Shown piece after piece: positions 10,277 to 19,238 of a stretch of 64,000 nucleotides of DNA (position 1 is the first letter of the stretch; the number at the start of each line of letters is the position of its first letter). The notes below the pieces were generated by a model. The model was not told where the DNA came from. It worked only from the letters and a program-made list of their open reading frames with translations, and did not search any database. Location of the stretch: assembly GCF_036850765.1 (NCBI RefSeq), contig NC_089495.1:123217033-123281032 (forward strand), read 5' to 3'. This DNA comes from Saccopteryx bilineata. Taxonomy: Eukaryota > Chordata > Mammalia > Chiroptera > Emballonuridae. Made by a program: the position numbers and the translations under genes.

Positions 10277-10485
10277 TTTTTTTTTTTTTTTAATTTTTTT
10301 TTTATTTATTCATTTTAGAGAGGAGAGGGAGAGACAGAGAGGAGAGACAGAGAGAGAGAAGTGGGGGAGGAGCTGGAAGCATCAACTCCCATATGTGCCT
10401 TGACCAGGCAAGCCCAGGGTTTCGAACCGACGACCTCAGCATTTCCAGGTCGACGCTTTATCCACTGTGCCACCACAGGTCAGGC
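10277..10485 (-). repeat. tRNA-derived SINE, type I
   Basis: This antisense copy sits inside the old ERV LTR. GAAAGTCTT is repeated on both sides. Confidence 0.92.
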
Positions 10486-10785
10486 GAAAGTCTTAATGTT
10501 TTTGTGTATCCCCTAAACAAATGTTGCCAGCTTGTACTGTGAAGTCATGCTCTCCCTCGCCTGTGTGTGATCAAGGGTATATAAGCAGCCCCTGAACTAT
10601 TTTTGGCACTACACGATTTGGGCCTGCAGATGCCCTGTGTCAGCCATGTGCGGCCGGCATATTTAAAATTTCCTCTAATAAAACTCTTCAAAATTTATCT
10701 GGACTGGGTGTCTCTATGTGAACTCGATGAAATGAGGTACAGTGCCTTTCAGAATCTGGGGTGCGGTACTTTATAACAAGGCAAG

Positions 10786-11120
10786 GCAGGTTCACACTGG
10801 ATGGGGGCTGACCATAGAAAAACTGCGGAGCCGGAAAGGGTTGGGCCATTCCATTTAATAAAGTCTCACAACCACGGATAAGCACACAGGCAGGGGAAAC
10901 CACCCCGTGGGCAAACAAAAAGCAAAATGCTGTGTTCTCATAGCCGGCTGGCAGGCCATCTGCTATCCCCAATCTCTCATCTCTACCGACTGCGCAAGCA
11001 CCCATAGCCTTATAGAGGCTGTGCACCCGTGCCTCTGCCACATGCTCACACAGTAATCAAGCGTAAACAGCAAGCAAGCCTAACACAGCTGCCTCACACT
11101 AGACTGTGGGTTCATCCAGA
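10786..11120 (-). repeat. Solo LTR-like element, second of two
   Basis: On the minus strand there is a TATA-like CTATAAGGC (about 11010) and ATTAAA (about 10855), followed by a U5-like segment sharing GTGAACCTGC with the element at 2126-2900. The boundaries are estimates. Confidence 0.45.
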
Positions 11121-11162
11121 TCCTCCTGCTGGCAAAGTTTGCAGATAAGACAATAGTCCTCC

Positions 11163-11357
11163 CCTGACCTGTAGTGGCACAGTGGATAAAGCATAGACCT
11201 GGAATGCCGAGGTTGCCTGTTCGAAACACCAACCCCCACCCTCCCACCCTGCTTGCCTTATAAAGGCATGTAGGAGAAGCAGCTACTACTAGTTCATGCT
11301 TCCTGTTCCTCCCCTCTTCTCTCTCTCACCCTCTGCTCTCTAAATAAAATTTAAAAA
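11163..11357 (+). repeat. tRNA-derived SINE, type I
   Basis: The copy is diverged, with head CTGACCTGTAGTGGCACAG. ATAGTCCTCC is duplicated on both sides. Confidence 0.88.
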
Positions 11358-11652
11358 ATAGTCCTCCTCTTGGAAACATTTGGGAATTTGGGGTGCAAGC
11401 TGGTGGGATACAGACCATAGGGCCTGAATTGGAAAAGACCTTCACAGCAACCTGGGCAGGTCAGGGAGGCCTTGGGGAGGCACAGCTGTGTGAACTTGGT
11501 TTTGAAGAACAGGAAGAACCCCAGGAAAATGGCCAGTCTATAGCAGTAGGGAACAAGTCAGGGTGAGAGGTGTTTTGCTGGTGTGGTCAGGAGTAGAGGT
11601 AGAGTGGCCTCAGGGGATTGAATGAGATGACCCTACCTGGGGCTGGTGTGGG
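11358..11652. other. Unique spacer between old LTR-like element and ERV2
   Basis: I see no gene or repeat here. The last five bases, GTGGG, are one copy of the ERV2 target duplication. Confidence 0.5.
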
Positions 11653-12015
11653 TGTAAGAATGAGACAGCACTCCATCACCAGATGTGCAGGTTTTATTAG
11701 AGGAGAAAGACCTGCCGGGGCACTCCTCCAGGAGAAGTACACCGGGTTACAGACTAGGGGCAAGTTATATAGTGTTTGGGAGAGCCTGAGGGGATACTGA
11801 GGCAAAAGTTCTGGTATGTCCGGAATGCTCCTCCTTGGGGGGCTTCAAGCATGTGGGTGTTGAATCAAAAATCCTGGTATGTCTGGAGCCCCTCCTTGGG
11901 GCGGCTTGTCAGCTTTTTGGAATTCCTCTGTCTCAGGGGCGATAGTCCAGTAAGGGTGAGGTCTGACAGATAAGCGGAACATCAAGAGGTCAGTTTGGAA
12001 TACACGTATCTATCA
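11653..12015 (-). repeat. ERV2 3' LTR
   Basis: TG...CA ends. On the minus strand it has TATATAA and AATAAA signals (complements near 11768 and 11693). It has about a dozen differences from the 5' LTR, including an extra GTGTTTGGGA-like stretch. Confidence 0.9.
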
Positions 12016-12061
12016 TTTCTCAACTCTGTGGTTACATATAAAAGAAAGGCAGTTATTAATT

Positions 12062-12373
12062 TTATAATATATGGTAAGGGGTGATGAAAAGAAAGAGGAG
12101 AAAAAATTGGAAAATTATTGCTTCTTCTGGAAAGAACTCAAGAAGGGAATCTTGCCAAGCCAAGTCCCCCATCCAGTTAAGAAGGTCATCAATTTCCATG
12201 CTGTGAGGGCTGAACCAGGCGATGTCCTCGAACACCTGAGTGAGGAAGTAGAAAAATCTTGCAAGGTAATAATTGTGAATTGCTTGCTGCGAGTGCCAAG
12301 TGGACAGAGTGACATGGTGATGCATGGTCTCCTGGATGAGCCTCATGAGACGTGCTGGTCTGGTTCCCCTCAA
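12062..12373 (-). pseudogene. Unidentified 103-codon ORF at the distal end of ERV2
   Basis: This is an uninterrupted frame between the env-like region and the 3' LTR, where some retroviruses keep accessory genes. The predicted product has an HHH cluster near the start, an aromatic and acidic middle (WFSPHSMEIDDLL) and a hydrophobic C-terminus. I recognise no family. The rest of the provirus is badly damaged, so survival of 103 codons may be chance; env SU in another frame is an alternative. Confidence 0.3.
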
Positions 12374-12523
12374 GTGGGAGGAGATTTTAAGATACAGGAA
12401 ACCTGTTGGTATAAGTTTTTAGAAGGACTGAATATGTGTGGTTTAAAAGGAAGCGGGTTTGGAGAACATTCAGGAGGGAACTTCTTGGGCTGAGGGGTGG
12501 CTTCTTCCTGCTGTCATCCCTAC

Positions 12524-12890
12524 CTATTTGATATTTCCCTTGTGAAGTTCTCCTTGGGGTATTGGGGAATAGAAGTGTAGGAGCATTTGATTGTAGGTAA
12601 TCCTAGAGATTTCTTTCATCCTGGCCTGTAGGAACTTGATAAAGAAGGAGGCAAGTATTTGGAGATCAGGAATGCAGAGATAAGGAGGGTTGTATAGCAG
12701 GGGTGAAAGTTCTTCCATGGTAAAGTTAGAGCTATTTTTTCCTGGCAGCCTTGGAGAGAGCAGTTAGCTTGAGCTAAAAGAAATGTTTCATGTCTATTTG
12801 TAGGCTCTTCTTCAGCTAAGAAGACCCAGTGATTTTGTCCCCTTACTATGTGAAGGGTAAAAAGACTGAGAAGCATTAAGAGGTGAATGC
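12524..12890 (-). pseudogene. ERV2 second env-like segment (hydrophobic leader and TM tail)
   Basis: Read on the minus strand, a hydrophobic leader-like stretch (about 12870-12840) precedes a cysteine-containing region. This ends in an amphipathic FLQARMKEISR segment like the TM tail of ERV1. It lies downstream of the TM-like region at 13176-13700, so the order is not that of a simple env gene. Frames are broken. Confidence 0.4.
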
Positions 12891-12891
12891 T

Positions 12892-13017
12892 GCCCGGCCT
12901 GTGGTGGCGCAGTGGATAAAGCGTCGACCTGGAAATGCTGAGGTCACCGGTTCGAAACCCTGGGCTTGCCTGGTCAGGGCACATATGGGAGTCGATGCTT
13001 CCAGCTCCTCCCCCCTG

Positions 13018-13050
<33 letters not shown>

Positions 13051-13089
13051 CTCTCTAAAATGAATAAATAAAATAAAAAAATTTAAAAA
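12892..13089 (+). repeat. tRNA-derived SINE, type I
   Basis: Head CCCGGCCTGTGGTGGCGCAG. The duplication AGGTGAATGCT is perfect (12881-12891 and 13090-13100). Confidence 0.93.
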
Positions 13090-13175
13090 AGGTGAATGCT
13101 ATTTATTCTCCTAGTTCTTCAGGGACACGGGAGAACTTTAGGGTTAGGGGACCTGTAGGGGTTGAAAGATAGGAT

Positions 13176-13700
13176 TTAGGAGGTTTGCTGATATAGGGTT
13201 TTATATTTTTCTGTTTCGTGAGGGCAGGCTTCAGGGTTGGTGTGTAGGGTTAGGTAGATTTTTCCAATTTTCTGATTCGCGAAGGTCTGCATGCAGTTCT
13301 GTAAGAAACTAGTAAACAAACATAAGAGGCAGGGTTTAAAAGTTAGAAAAATAAATAGGAGAGTCAGTGGACCAATGAAAGACAATAGTAAAACGCCCAG
13401 TTTGTGTGAAACCACTGATTCCATGTTTACAAATTTGCTGGGCTTCAGAGAGAGAGAGAGAGAGAGAGAGCGCAAATAGGAATAAGACAGGGAAGTGGCC
13501 AGTCCCCCTGCCCCTAGACCTACTTTTGTAGAGATTTTTAAAGCAACAAGAAGAGAAATTACCTGTATAGTTTGTTTGGTCTTTAGATTGATGGATAGTG
13601 TATTAGGAACTGAAAGAGGCTCATGGGGTGGGATTAGGTTGATATTTGAGGTGAGACAGATTAGGGTACAGGTTTCTGTACAATTAGTAAGGAGATACAT
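13176..13700 (-). pseudogene. ERV2 env transmembrane-subunit relic
   Basis: The 174-codon frame carries a glycine/alanine-rich fusion-peptide-like stretch (VGLGAGGLATS). Further on there is a hydrophobic membrane anchor followed by a cysteine (FLTFKPCLLCLF), as in gamma-type TM subunits. An AG microsatellite (13449-13471) has expanded into the ectodomain, replacing the region where the immunosuppressive-domain-like and CX6CC segments would be expected. The protein is therefore not functional as it stands. Confidence 0.65.
13449..13471 (+). repeat. (AG)n microsatellite
   Basis: About eleven AG units lie inside the env TM relic. Confidence 0.95.
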
Positions 13701-13818
13701 ATACTTGTGGTCTCACATGAGTAGAAAGCACCTGATTGGTTAAGGCAGGTTGAGAGGTGAATAGAGAATAGAAGGACAAGGGGTTGGTTTTGTTTCTCTG
13801 TTTTGACTGTATAAATTC

Positions 13819-13843
13819 TTTTTTTTTTTTTTTTTTTTTTTTT
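13819..13843 (+). repeat. T25 homopolymer
   Basis: This is an A25 run on the ERV2 sense strand. The homologous site in the plus-strand copy (near 8680) has only A7, so the run has expanded within the element rather than being a retroposon tail. Confidence 0.85.
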
Positions 13844-13849
13844 GGTACA

Positions 13850-15020
13850 AATCTCCTACAACCTACACAAACCTTCTACAACTTATATAAACCTTAAACT
13901 TTCATGCACTTTCTTATCCAGAAATAACTGGCCTTCATAACAAGTTGATTTTCCTTTTTCTTTCAAAAATATTTCCATACCTTATACCTTCTATAATCAA
14001 AACCATACAATTCCTTTCTAGTCAGAACTCTTGATTTAAAAATTTTCAACCTCTAGTGACAATCAAGCTGATTTTCTTTTTATCCTAGTTTCCCTTTTCC
14101 CAAAGCCTGATTAAAAGAGTCCTTAGTTTTTTAGATCAACGAGCTTCAGGTTTGTGATTGGAGTAAGGCATTCCGTTTTTCTACTTTAGCAGCAGTGGGA
14201 GTTGTCCGGATTAGGATGTGTGGACCTATCCATGTGAAAGTCAGTCCTTGGGTGATGTAATGCTGGAAGTGCCTCTTGGATAGTCTTTGAACAGTTTGCT
14301 AAGTAACCTATAAATCCTGAAACCTGCAAGTACTTAGGGAAAGGGTGGTTACATTTCTACACTTTGCAGTTAGAGTTTAAGTCCTAGTGACCACTGCTTC
14401 TAGCTGGAATTAGCAGCAGGTCCCAGCCTATAATAGGCATGGGGCATTGAGGTAAGAGGAATAAAGGAGATACTATACATTAAATAAAGTAAAATTAGAC
14501 TGTCAATACCCATAGTAGAGATCTTTGAGGGATAAATAAAACTTAAATATTCAAATGAGGCATGGTAGATGGCCCTTGTGTTTACAGGAAATGAGATTAG
14601 CTTATCTTCTACTTGGAAGAAATACCTTAGGCTTGGGAATGATGTCCTTGGGCCTTCAGTGGCAGTGGCAATTCCCAGCATGCTGGGCAAGGTCAGGTCA
14701 CAGGTAGCTGGAGCAGGGCTAGAAGAGACTGAACCCTCCCTCCATGCAGCAAGGGGGCAGCTTACCTTCTCATGTCCTTCTTTCTACAGCACAGGTGTGT
14801 CCCTTGATGGGGTCGGGAAGCCTGGCAGGCTTCAGTTCAATGACCTTTCTTTCCACTCTGGAGCAGGGCCCTGATGGAATTCTATGAAGCCCTTTAGGGC
14901 ACTGGAGCCAAAAGCTGGTGTTTCCTGACCTCTTTTGGGCCTTATTTGCCTTTTCTGTTACTTCCTTGGTCATTATAGACCTTAAAAGCCATGCTCAGAA
15001 GATCTCACTGAGGGGCTTGA
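13850..15020 (-). pseudogene. ERV2 internal segment: gag end, nucleocapsid, protease and integrase end
   Basis: Read on the minus strand, this matches the plus-strand ERV pieces at 1221-2108 and 6680-8650. The order is: a capsid-end-like stretch, a damaged zinc knuckle, a decayed protease-like stretch (ISFPVNTRAIY), then integrase C-terminal strands with TTPTAAKVE (about 14180-14200). The reverse transcriptase expected between protease and integrase is absent. An RT fragment instead lies upstream, at 15304-15600. The segment therefore looks like an insertion or recombination product inside ERV2. Confidence 0.6.
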
Positions 15021-15303
15021 CTAAGAGCAAAATTGGGAATTCAGTGTTTAAAGAAGCCTATTAGATGGAGGAAAGAAAAGATTTGATCTGTTGTGGTAGG
15101 TTGTTGGAGACTGCGGAGGGTCTGAGTTCGATTCAGGGTGAGACCTCAGGTGGCGGGGGTTAAGGTGATGCCCAGATAGACTATAGACTGAGAATGAGGT
15201 TGAGCCTTAGCAGAGAAGACACAATATTCTTTCATGGCGAGGAAGTTAAGAAGGGTGGCGGTGTGTCTCCTTGAGGCAGGCAGGGAGGGGTGTAGAGGAG
15301 TAG

Positions 15304-15600
15304 GTCATCTACATATTGTAAGAGAGTACTAGTTTTGAGATTGCATGCTGTTAAATCCTGAGCTAGTGCCTGCCCAAACAGGTGTGGGCTGTTTCTGATC
15401 CCCTGGGGTAAGACAGTCCAGGTAAATTGCTGGGCTGCATTAGTGCCTGGGTAAAGGCAAACAGAAAGTAAGAGTCAGGGTGTAGAGGAATGGTAAAGAA
15501 GGCATTCTTGAGGTCTAGGACAATGAAGTGAGTGGTGTTTGAGGGAATGTGTGACAGTAACTTGTAGAGATTAGGGACCACTGGATGGAGGGGAATTACT
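15304..15600 (-). pseudogene. ERV2 reverse transcriptase fragment
   Basis: The frame reads VLDLKNAFFTIPLHPDS, the RT fingers/palm motif with the first catalytic aspartate. Codons for the catalytic YVDD box lie at 15304-15315, a frameshift away. The frame breaks just after the FAFTQ strand. It is family-typical for gamma/ERV-F/H/W-like elements and non-functional. Confidence 0.85.
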
Positions 15601-15946
15601 ACCTCATTGATTAGGTGTAAGGCTTATATGAGGCGATAAGCCCCTGAAGGTTTTCGAACAGGAAGGGTGGGGGTATTGCAGGGAGAGTCTGTGAGGATGA
15701 GTAAACCTGGTTTAAGAGGTGGGTAATTATTGGTTTAAGGCCTTAGAAACAGACACAGTTACACATTAAACAAATTCTTCACATATTATGAATTAAGAAA
15801 TTTAAATGAGTGTGCTTTACTTGTTCCAATTCAAATTATATTAGAGATATTTTCTGACAAACAAAGAGACAAGACAGATTGCTTACTCATGTAGCTTAAT
15901 ATAATTCTGCTTTTTAAGTTTTTCGAGATGGCAGGGAGTTGCCAGC

Positions 15947-16500
15947 CTAGAGGGGAGGAAGAGAGAAAGCAGATAGATGGACAGTGTGAGCAGCTGGATG
16001 TAAAAGAAGGAGGGTCAGAATCTGCAGGAGGAGGAAGAGGAGGGTAATGTACTGGTGTGGCGCCACATGGTCAGAGGAATCAAAAGGATTTAGAGCTCTG
16101 AGGAGAGGGGAGAGGGCGAGGAGGAAAGAGGCACAGTCACAGTTTGTAAGGAAGGAGGAGGGGTCAGAGAGGAGACAGGCAGAACTGCAGTTTGTAAGGA
16201 GGGAAGAGAGGTCAGAGATGAGACAGGCACCACAGCAGGAGCCACAGCTTCTGAGGAGGGAGGAGGGGACGAAGAACACAGTGGAGAAGGGAGAGGCCCT
16301 CGCCAGCAGGGGAGGAGAAAGAGAGACTGGTGAATGAGAAAACAGGATTTAGTGAAGGGAAGGGGCTTTCTGGAGGGAAGAGACTCCAGCAAAAAGATTT
16401 GCTGAGGGAGTAGAGAGGGGTCCGGAGAGAGGGGTGCCCCTGGGGGTCAGGCAGGAGAAGGAGAGAGTTGGGAGATCATGGAGAAGGAAAGATTAGGAGC
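15947..16500 (-). pseudogene. ERV2 gag proline/serine-rich linker with 48-bp tandem repeats
   Basis: On the minus strand this encodes a serine/proline/leucine-rich stretch between matrix and capsid, like the p12 region of gamma-type Gag. About three tandem units of 48 bp (16 codons) occupy roughly 16130-16270; the CAGTTTGTAAG core repeats at 16140 and 16188. The leader half (16280-16400) is recognisably shared with ERV1 at about 5130-5280. Confidence 0.5.
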
Positions 16501-16564
16501 AGAGGTTTTAGGTGAGGTTTCTTTAGCCAAAAACGGCTTGTGTGTAGAACAGAAGGCACAGAAA

Positions 16565-17185
16565 TTAAGGACAGGAGAGAAGGGAGAAGAAAACCTGCAT
16601 GTAAGGAATCTCTGATGCCCTCCCCATCTGGTGGCAGAAATTGTCAAGATCTCTTAGGATATTGTAATCAAATGTCCCATTTTCAGGCCAATGGGAGTCA
16701 TTGTCTAGTCCAGGGGTCCCCAAACTTTTTACACAGGGGGCCAGTTCACTGTCCCTCAGACCATTGGAGGGCCGGACTATAAAAAAAACTATGAACAAAT
16801 CCCTATGCACACTACACATATCTTATTTTAAAGTAAAAAAACAAAATGGGAACAAATACAATATTTAAAATAAAGAACAAGTAAATTTAAATCAACAAAC
16901 TGACCAGTATTTCAATGAGAACTATGCTCCTCTCACTGACCACCAATGAAAGAGGTGCCCCTTCCAGAAGTGCGGTGGGGGCCAGATAAATGGCCTCAGG
17001 GGGCCGCATGCGGCCCGCGGGCCATAGTTTGGGGACCCCTGGTCTAGTCTGTACTGAGGCCATGCCGTGTTACAGAAGAAGATTAATTTCTTTGGTTTGA
17101 GGTCTGAGAGACCGAGTTTGGTGAGGATTTTTACGAGACATCCTAGAGGGGTCTGGTTGGAAGGCTTAGACTCTGAAGAGCCCAT
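16565..17185 (-). pseudogene. ERV2 gag matrix relic, interrupted by hAT
   Basis: It starts at an ATG at 17183-17185 with MGSSESKP, a plausible N-myristoylation start, then TPLGCLVK and IFFCNTAWPQY, typical of the matrix domain of ERV-F/H/W-like Gag. A hAT element (16711-17041) cuts it within this domain. The frame resumes beyond the element with a WPENGTFDYNIL stretch. Lesions beyond the insertion leave no intact gag. Confidence 0.75.
16711..17041 (+). mobile_element. Non-autonomous hAT element (CAGGGGTCCCCAAACT ends)
   Basis: The inverted ends CAGGGGTCCCCAAACT and AGTTTGGGGACCCCTG enclose 331 bp with no coding capacity. The 8-bp target duplication GTCTAGTC is perfect at 16703-16710 and 17042-17049. 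This is the same family as 45034-46371 and 49436-49758. Confidence 0.95.
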
Positions 17186-17670
17186 AGTGGAGACAGGTGA
17201 GCAAGAGGAGGCGTCCCCGCCTTTTGTCACTGTCCCAAGAGGAGAGAATCTCCGTGTGGGGGAGTCGTCCCTGATAGACATCATCACCACCTGTCAGGGA
17301 GCTAGCTCCGAGGACGAGAAGTCCTAGAGAGTGGAGAGGTTTGGCTAGGCGCCTAGTCTTCCGTGCAGTCCACTGAGACTGAAAGTCAAACCCCTCAAAA
17401 CGTGAGGCGTGTCAGAGAAAACCGTCTGTCCAGGAAGGGGTGTTTTTAGAGAGAAATTTAGAGGCCAACCGGGGAAGGGGAAGGGAGAAACTCCTTACCT
17501 TTCTGGTCCAGCAGGGGTTCAGGACAGGGTTAGATTGCGGCCAATCAACCCACAATTACACGTCCAAACAGAATCAGGGAGTAAGCCCGGGACGAGCTGC
17601 CGCTGCCCATTGATTCCCTGGTTGTAAGTTTGGACGGCAAAGAGGGATCGTCCAGGCAGTTAGTACCCTG

Positions 17671-17688
17671 TCCCGGGTTTCGGCACCA
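17671..17688 (-). other. ERV2 primer binding site, tRNA-Phe
   Basis: On the minus strand TGGTGCCGAAACCCGGGA begins two bases after the 5' LTR. It is the full 18-base complement of the vertebrate tRNA-Phe 3' end including CCA, which places the element with F-type class I ERVs. Confidence 0.88.
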
Positions 17689-17690
17689 GA

Positions 17691-18047
17691 TGTAAGAATG
17701 AGACGGCACTCGATCACCAGATGTGCAGGCTTTATTAGAGGAGAAAGACCTGCCGGGTCACTCACTCCTCCAGAAGAAGTACACCGGGTTACAGACTAGG
17801 GGCGAGTTATATAGAGCCTGAGGGGATACTGAGGCAAAAGTTCTGGTATGTCCGGAATGCTCCTCCTTGGGGGGCTTCAAGCATGTGGGTGTTGAATCAA
17901 AAATCCTGGTATGTCTGGAGCCCCTCCTTGGGGCGGCTTGTCAGCTTTTTGGAATTCCTCTGTCTCAGGGGCAATAGTCCAGTAAGGGTGAGGTCTGACA
18001 GATAAGCGGAACATCAAGAGGGCAGTTTGGAATACACATATCTATCA
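17691..18047 (-). repeat. ERV2 5' LTR
   Basis: On the minus strand it starts TGATAGATATG and ends CATTCTTACA. CTATATAAC (about 17807) and TAATAAAGCC (about 17732) give promoter and poly(A) signals. Confidence 0.92.
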
Positions 18048-18052
18048 GTGGG

Positions 18053-18926
18053 GGGGCTGGGCCACAGTGCACTTCTGAGACCAACTTGGTCTTGCTTTGA
18101 GCATTTGGTCTGTGTGTGCACTTCCGCCACACCCATGGAAGGCAGACATTCCCTTCTGTTTGACTGAGATTTGTTGAATGAATGAATGAATGAATGAATG
18201 AGCAAATGAGCAGAGAGAGGCCAGTGACAGGTGTAGGAGGTTCCTAGTACACACTACCTGTAGGACACCACACACGATTAGATCTTCAGCAAGGGCTTTT
18301 TAATGAGGCCAAGAAGGAGGGCTGGGCTGGGAGGTGAGGCCTGGGGTCTTCAAGGACAGGGAGGACAGGCCCCAACTGCCTTTCTTCCGGCTCTTTACTG
18401 TCTTCCCAGTTTAGAGCTCTGGCTTTTGGGTCTACCTCTGCCAATAAGTCACTGAGAATTGGGGCGTGCTGTGCCACCCCTCCATCCATTCTGCCACGCT
18501 CTGTTGAGCACACACCATGTGCCATTCCTGACTCCTGGCGGGTGTCATGGAGAACTGGCCACTGCCTCTGCCCTCCTGGAGCTCCCTACTCAGTGGGAGA
18601 GATCTACTGCCAATGTGGTGAAGTAAGGGGCACTGAGGACTGCAGTGAGAGAAGAGGTGACAGATGTCTAGATGCATCCCTAGCTAACAACACCCAGGAG
18701 AAGCCAACCTTATCTGTGTTGACATCCTTAGAGATGGGTCCTCCCTCTGTGCCCCAGTTTTCTCATCTATAGCTGATACTAAAGGCCCCTAAGGTCTCCT
18801 GCAAATTGCAGTGCATCCTCTAGGACTGAGGACCTTTCCAGCGGCCCCCAGCCTCCCAGATGGGGCAAACAGGCCAGACTCACTCTCCATGCCACCCTGC
18901 ACCCCAGGCGTTCAGGCTTGAAGATC
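18053..18926. other. Intergenic sequence
   Basis: No exon is recognisable. A (TGAA)n tract lies at 18175-18201. The stretch near 18740-18830 (CCAGTTTTCTCATCTATAG) has the look of an old antisense MIR/L2. Confidence 0.45.
18175..18201 (+). repeat. (TGAA)n microsatellite
   Basis: About six to seven GAAT units lie in intergenic DNA. Confidence 0.9.
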
Positions 18927-18934
18927 TTTTAGAC

Positions 18935-19230
18935 CAGTGGTCCCCAACCTTTTTTGGGCCACGGACTGGGTTAATGTCAGAAAATATTTTCACGGACCGG
19001 CCTTTAGGGTGGGACAGATAAATGTATCACATGACCGAGACAAGCGTCAAGAGTGAATCTTAGATGGATGTAACTGAGGGAATCTGGTCATTTTTAAAAA
19101 ATAAAACATCGTTCAGACTTAAATATAAATAAAACGGAAATAATGTAAGTTATTTATTCTTTCTCTGTGAGCGGTACCAAATGGCCCACGGACCAGTACT
19201 GGTCTGCGGCCCAGGGGTTGGGGACCACTG
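18935..19230 (+). mobile_element. Non-autonomous hAT element (CAGTGGTCCCCAACC ends)
   Basis: The inverted ends CAGTGGTCCCCAACC and GGTTGGGGACCACTG enclose 296 bp. The 8-bp duplication is TTTTAGAC/CTTTAGAC, with one mismatch. It is a different family from the CAGGGGTCCCC elements. Confidence 0.92.
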
Positions 19231-19238
19231 CTTTAGAC

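Larger units (their letters stand above)
8939..10740 (+). repeat. 3' LTR of the old plus-strand ERV, interrupted
   Basis: A purine-rich tract (CCAGTGGGGAA) precedes TGTTGTAAGG, the LTR start. Further on there is TATATAAG (about 10578), then AATAAA (about 10678), then a short U5. A hAT element inserted at the tenth base (8949-9942) and a type I SINE at 10277-10485. Without them the LTR is about 0.6 kb. The 3' boundary is approximate. No matching 5' LTR is in the window. Confidence 0.6.
11653..18047 (-). mobile_element. ERV2: gamma-type provirus with tRNA-Phe primer site (ERV-F-like), mosaic interior
   Basis: Two LTRs (11653-12015 and 17691-18047) in the same orientation are flanked by a 5-bp duplication, GTGGG (11648-11652 and 18048-18052). 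The primer site is a full 18-base complement of the tRNA-Phe 3' end. The minus strand reads leader, gag matrix, capsid-like and proline-rich gag, reverse transcriptase, then a gag-end/nucleocapsid/protease/integrase-end segment out of order, env TM, more env-like sequence, and 3' LTR. All genes are broken. The LTRs differ by only a few percent plus two indels by eye, so it appears younger than ERV1. A hAT (16711-17041) and a type I SINE (12892-13089) inserted later. Confidence 0.9.

Noticed and set aside
12071..12493. 140-codon plus-strand open frame
   Set aside because: It is opposite to the provirus direction and overlaps the minus-strand 103-codon frame. No motif is visible.
13819..13843. 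Poly(A) tail (T25 on plus) marking an L1-mediated insertion in ERV2
   Set aside because: The homologous copy near 8680 has a shorter A run with the same flanking sequence on both sides, so it is slippage expansion, not a retroposon end.
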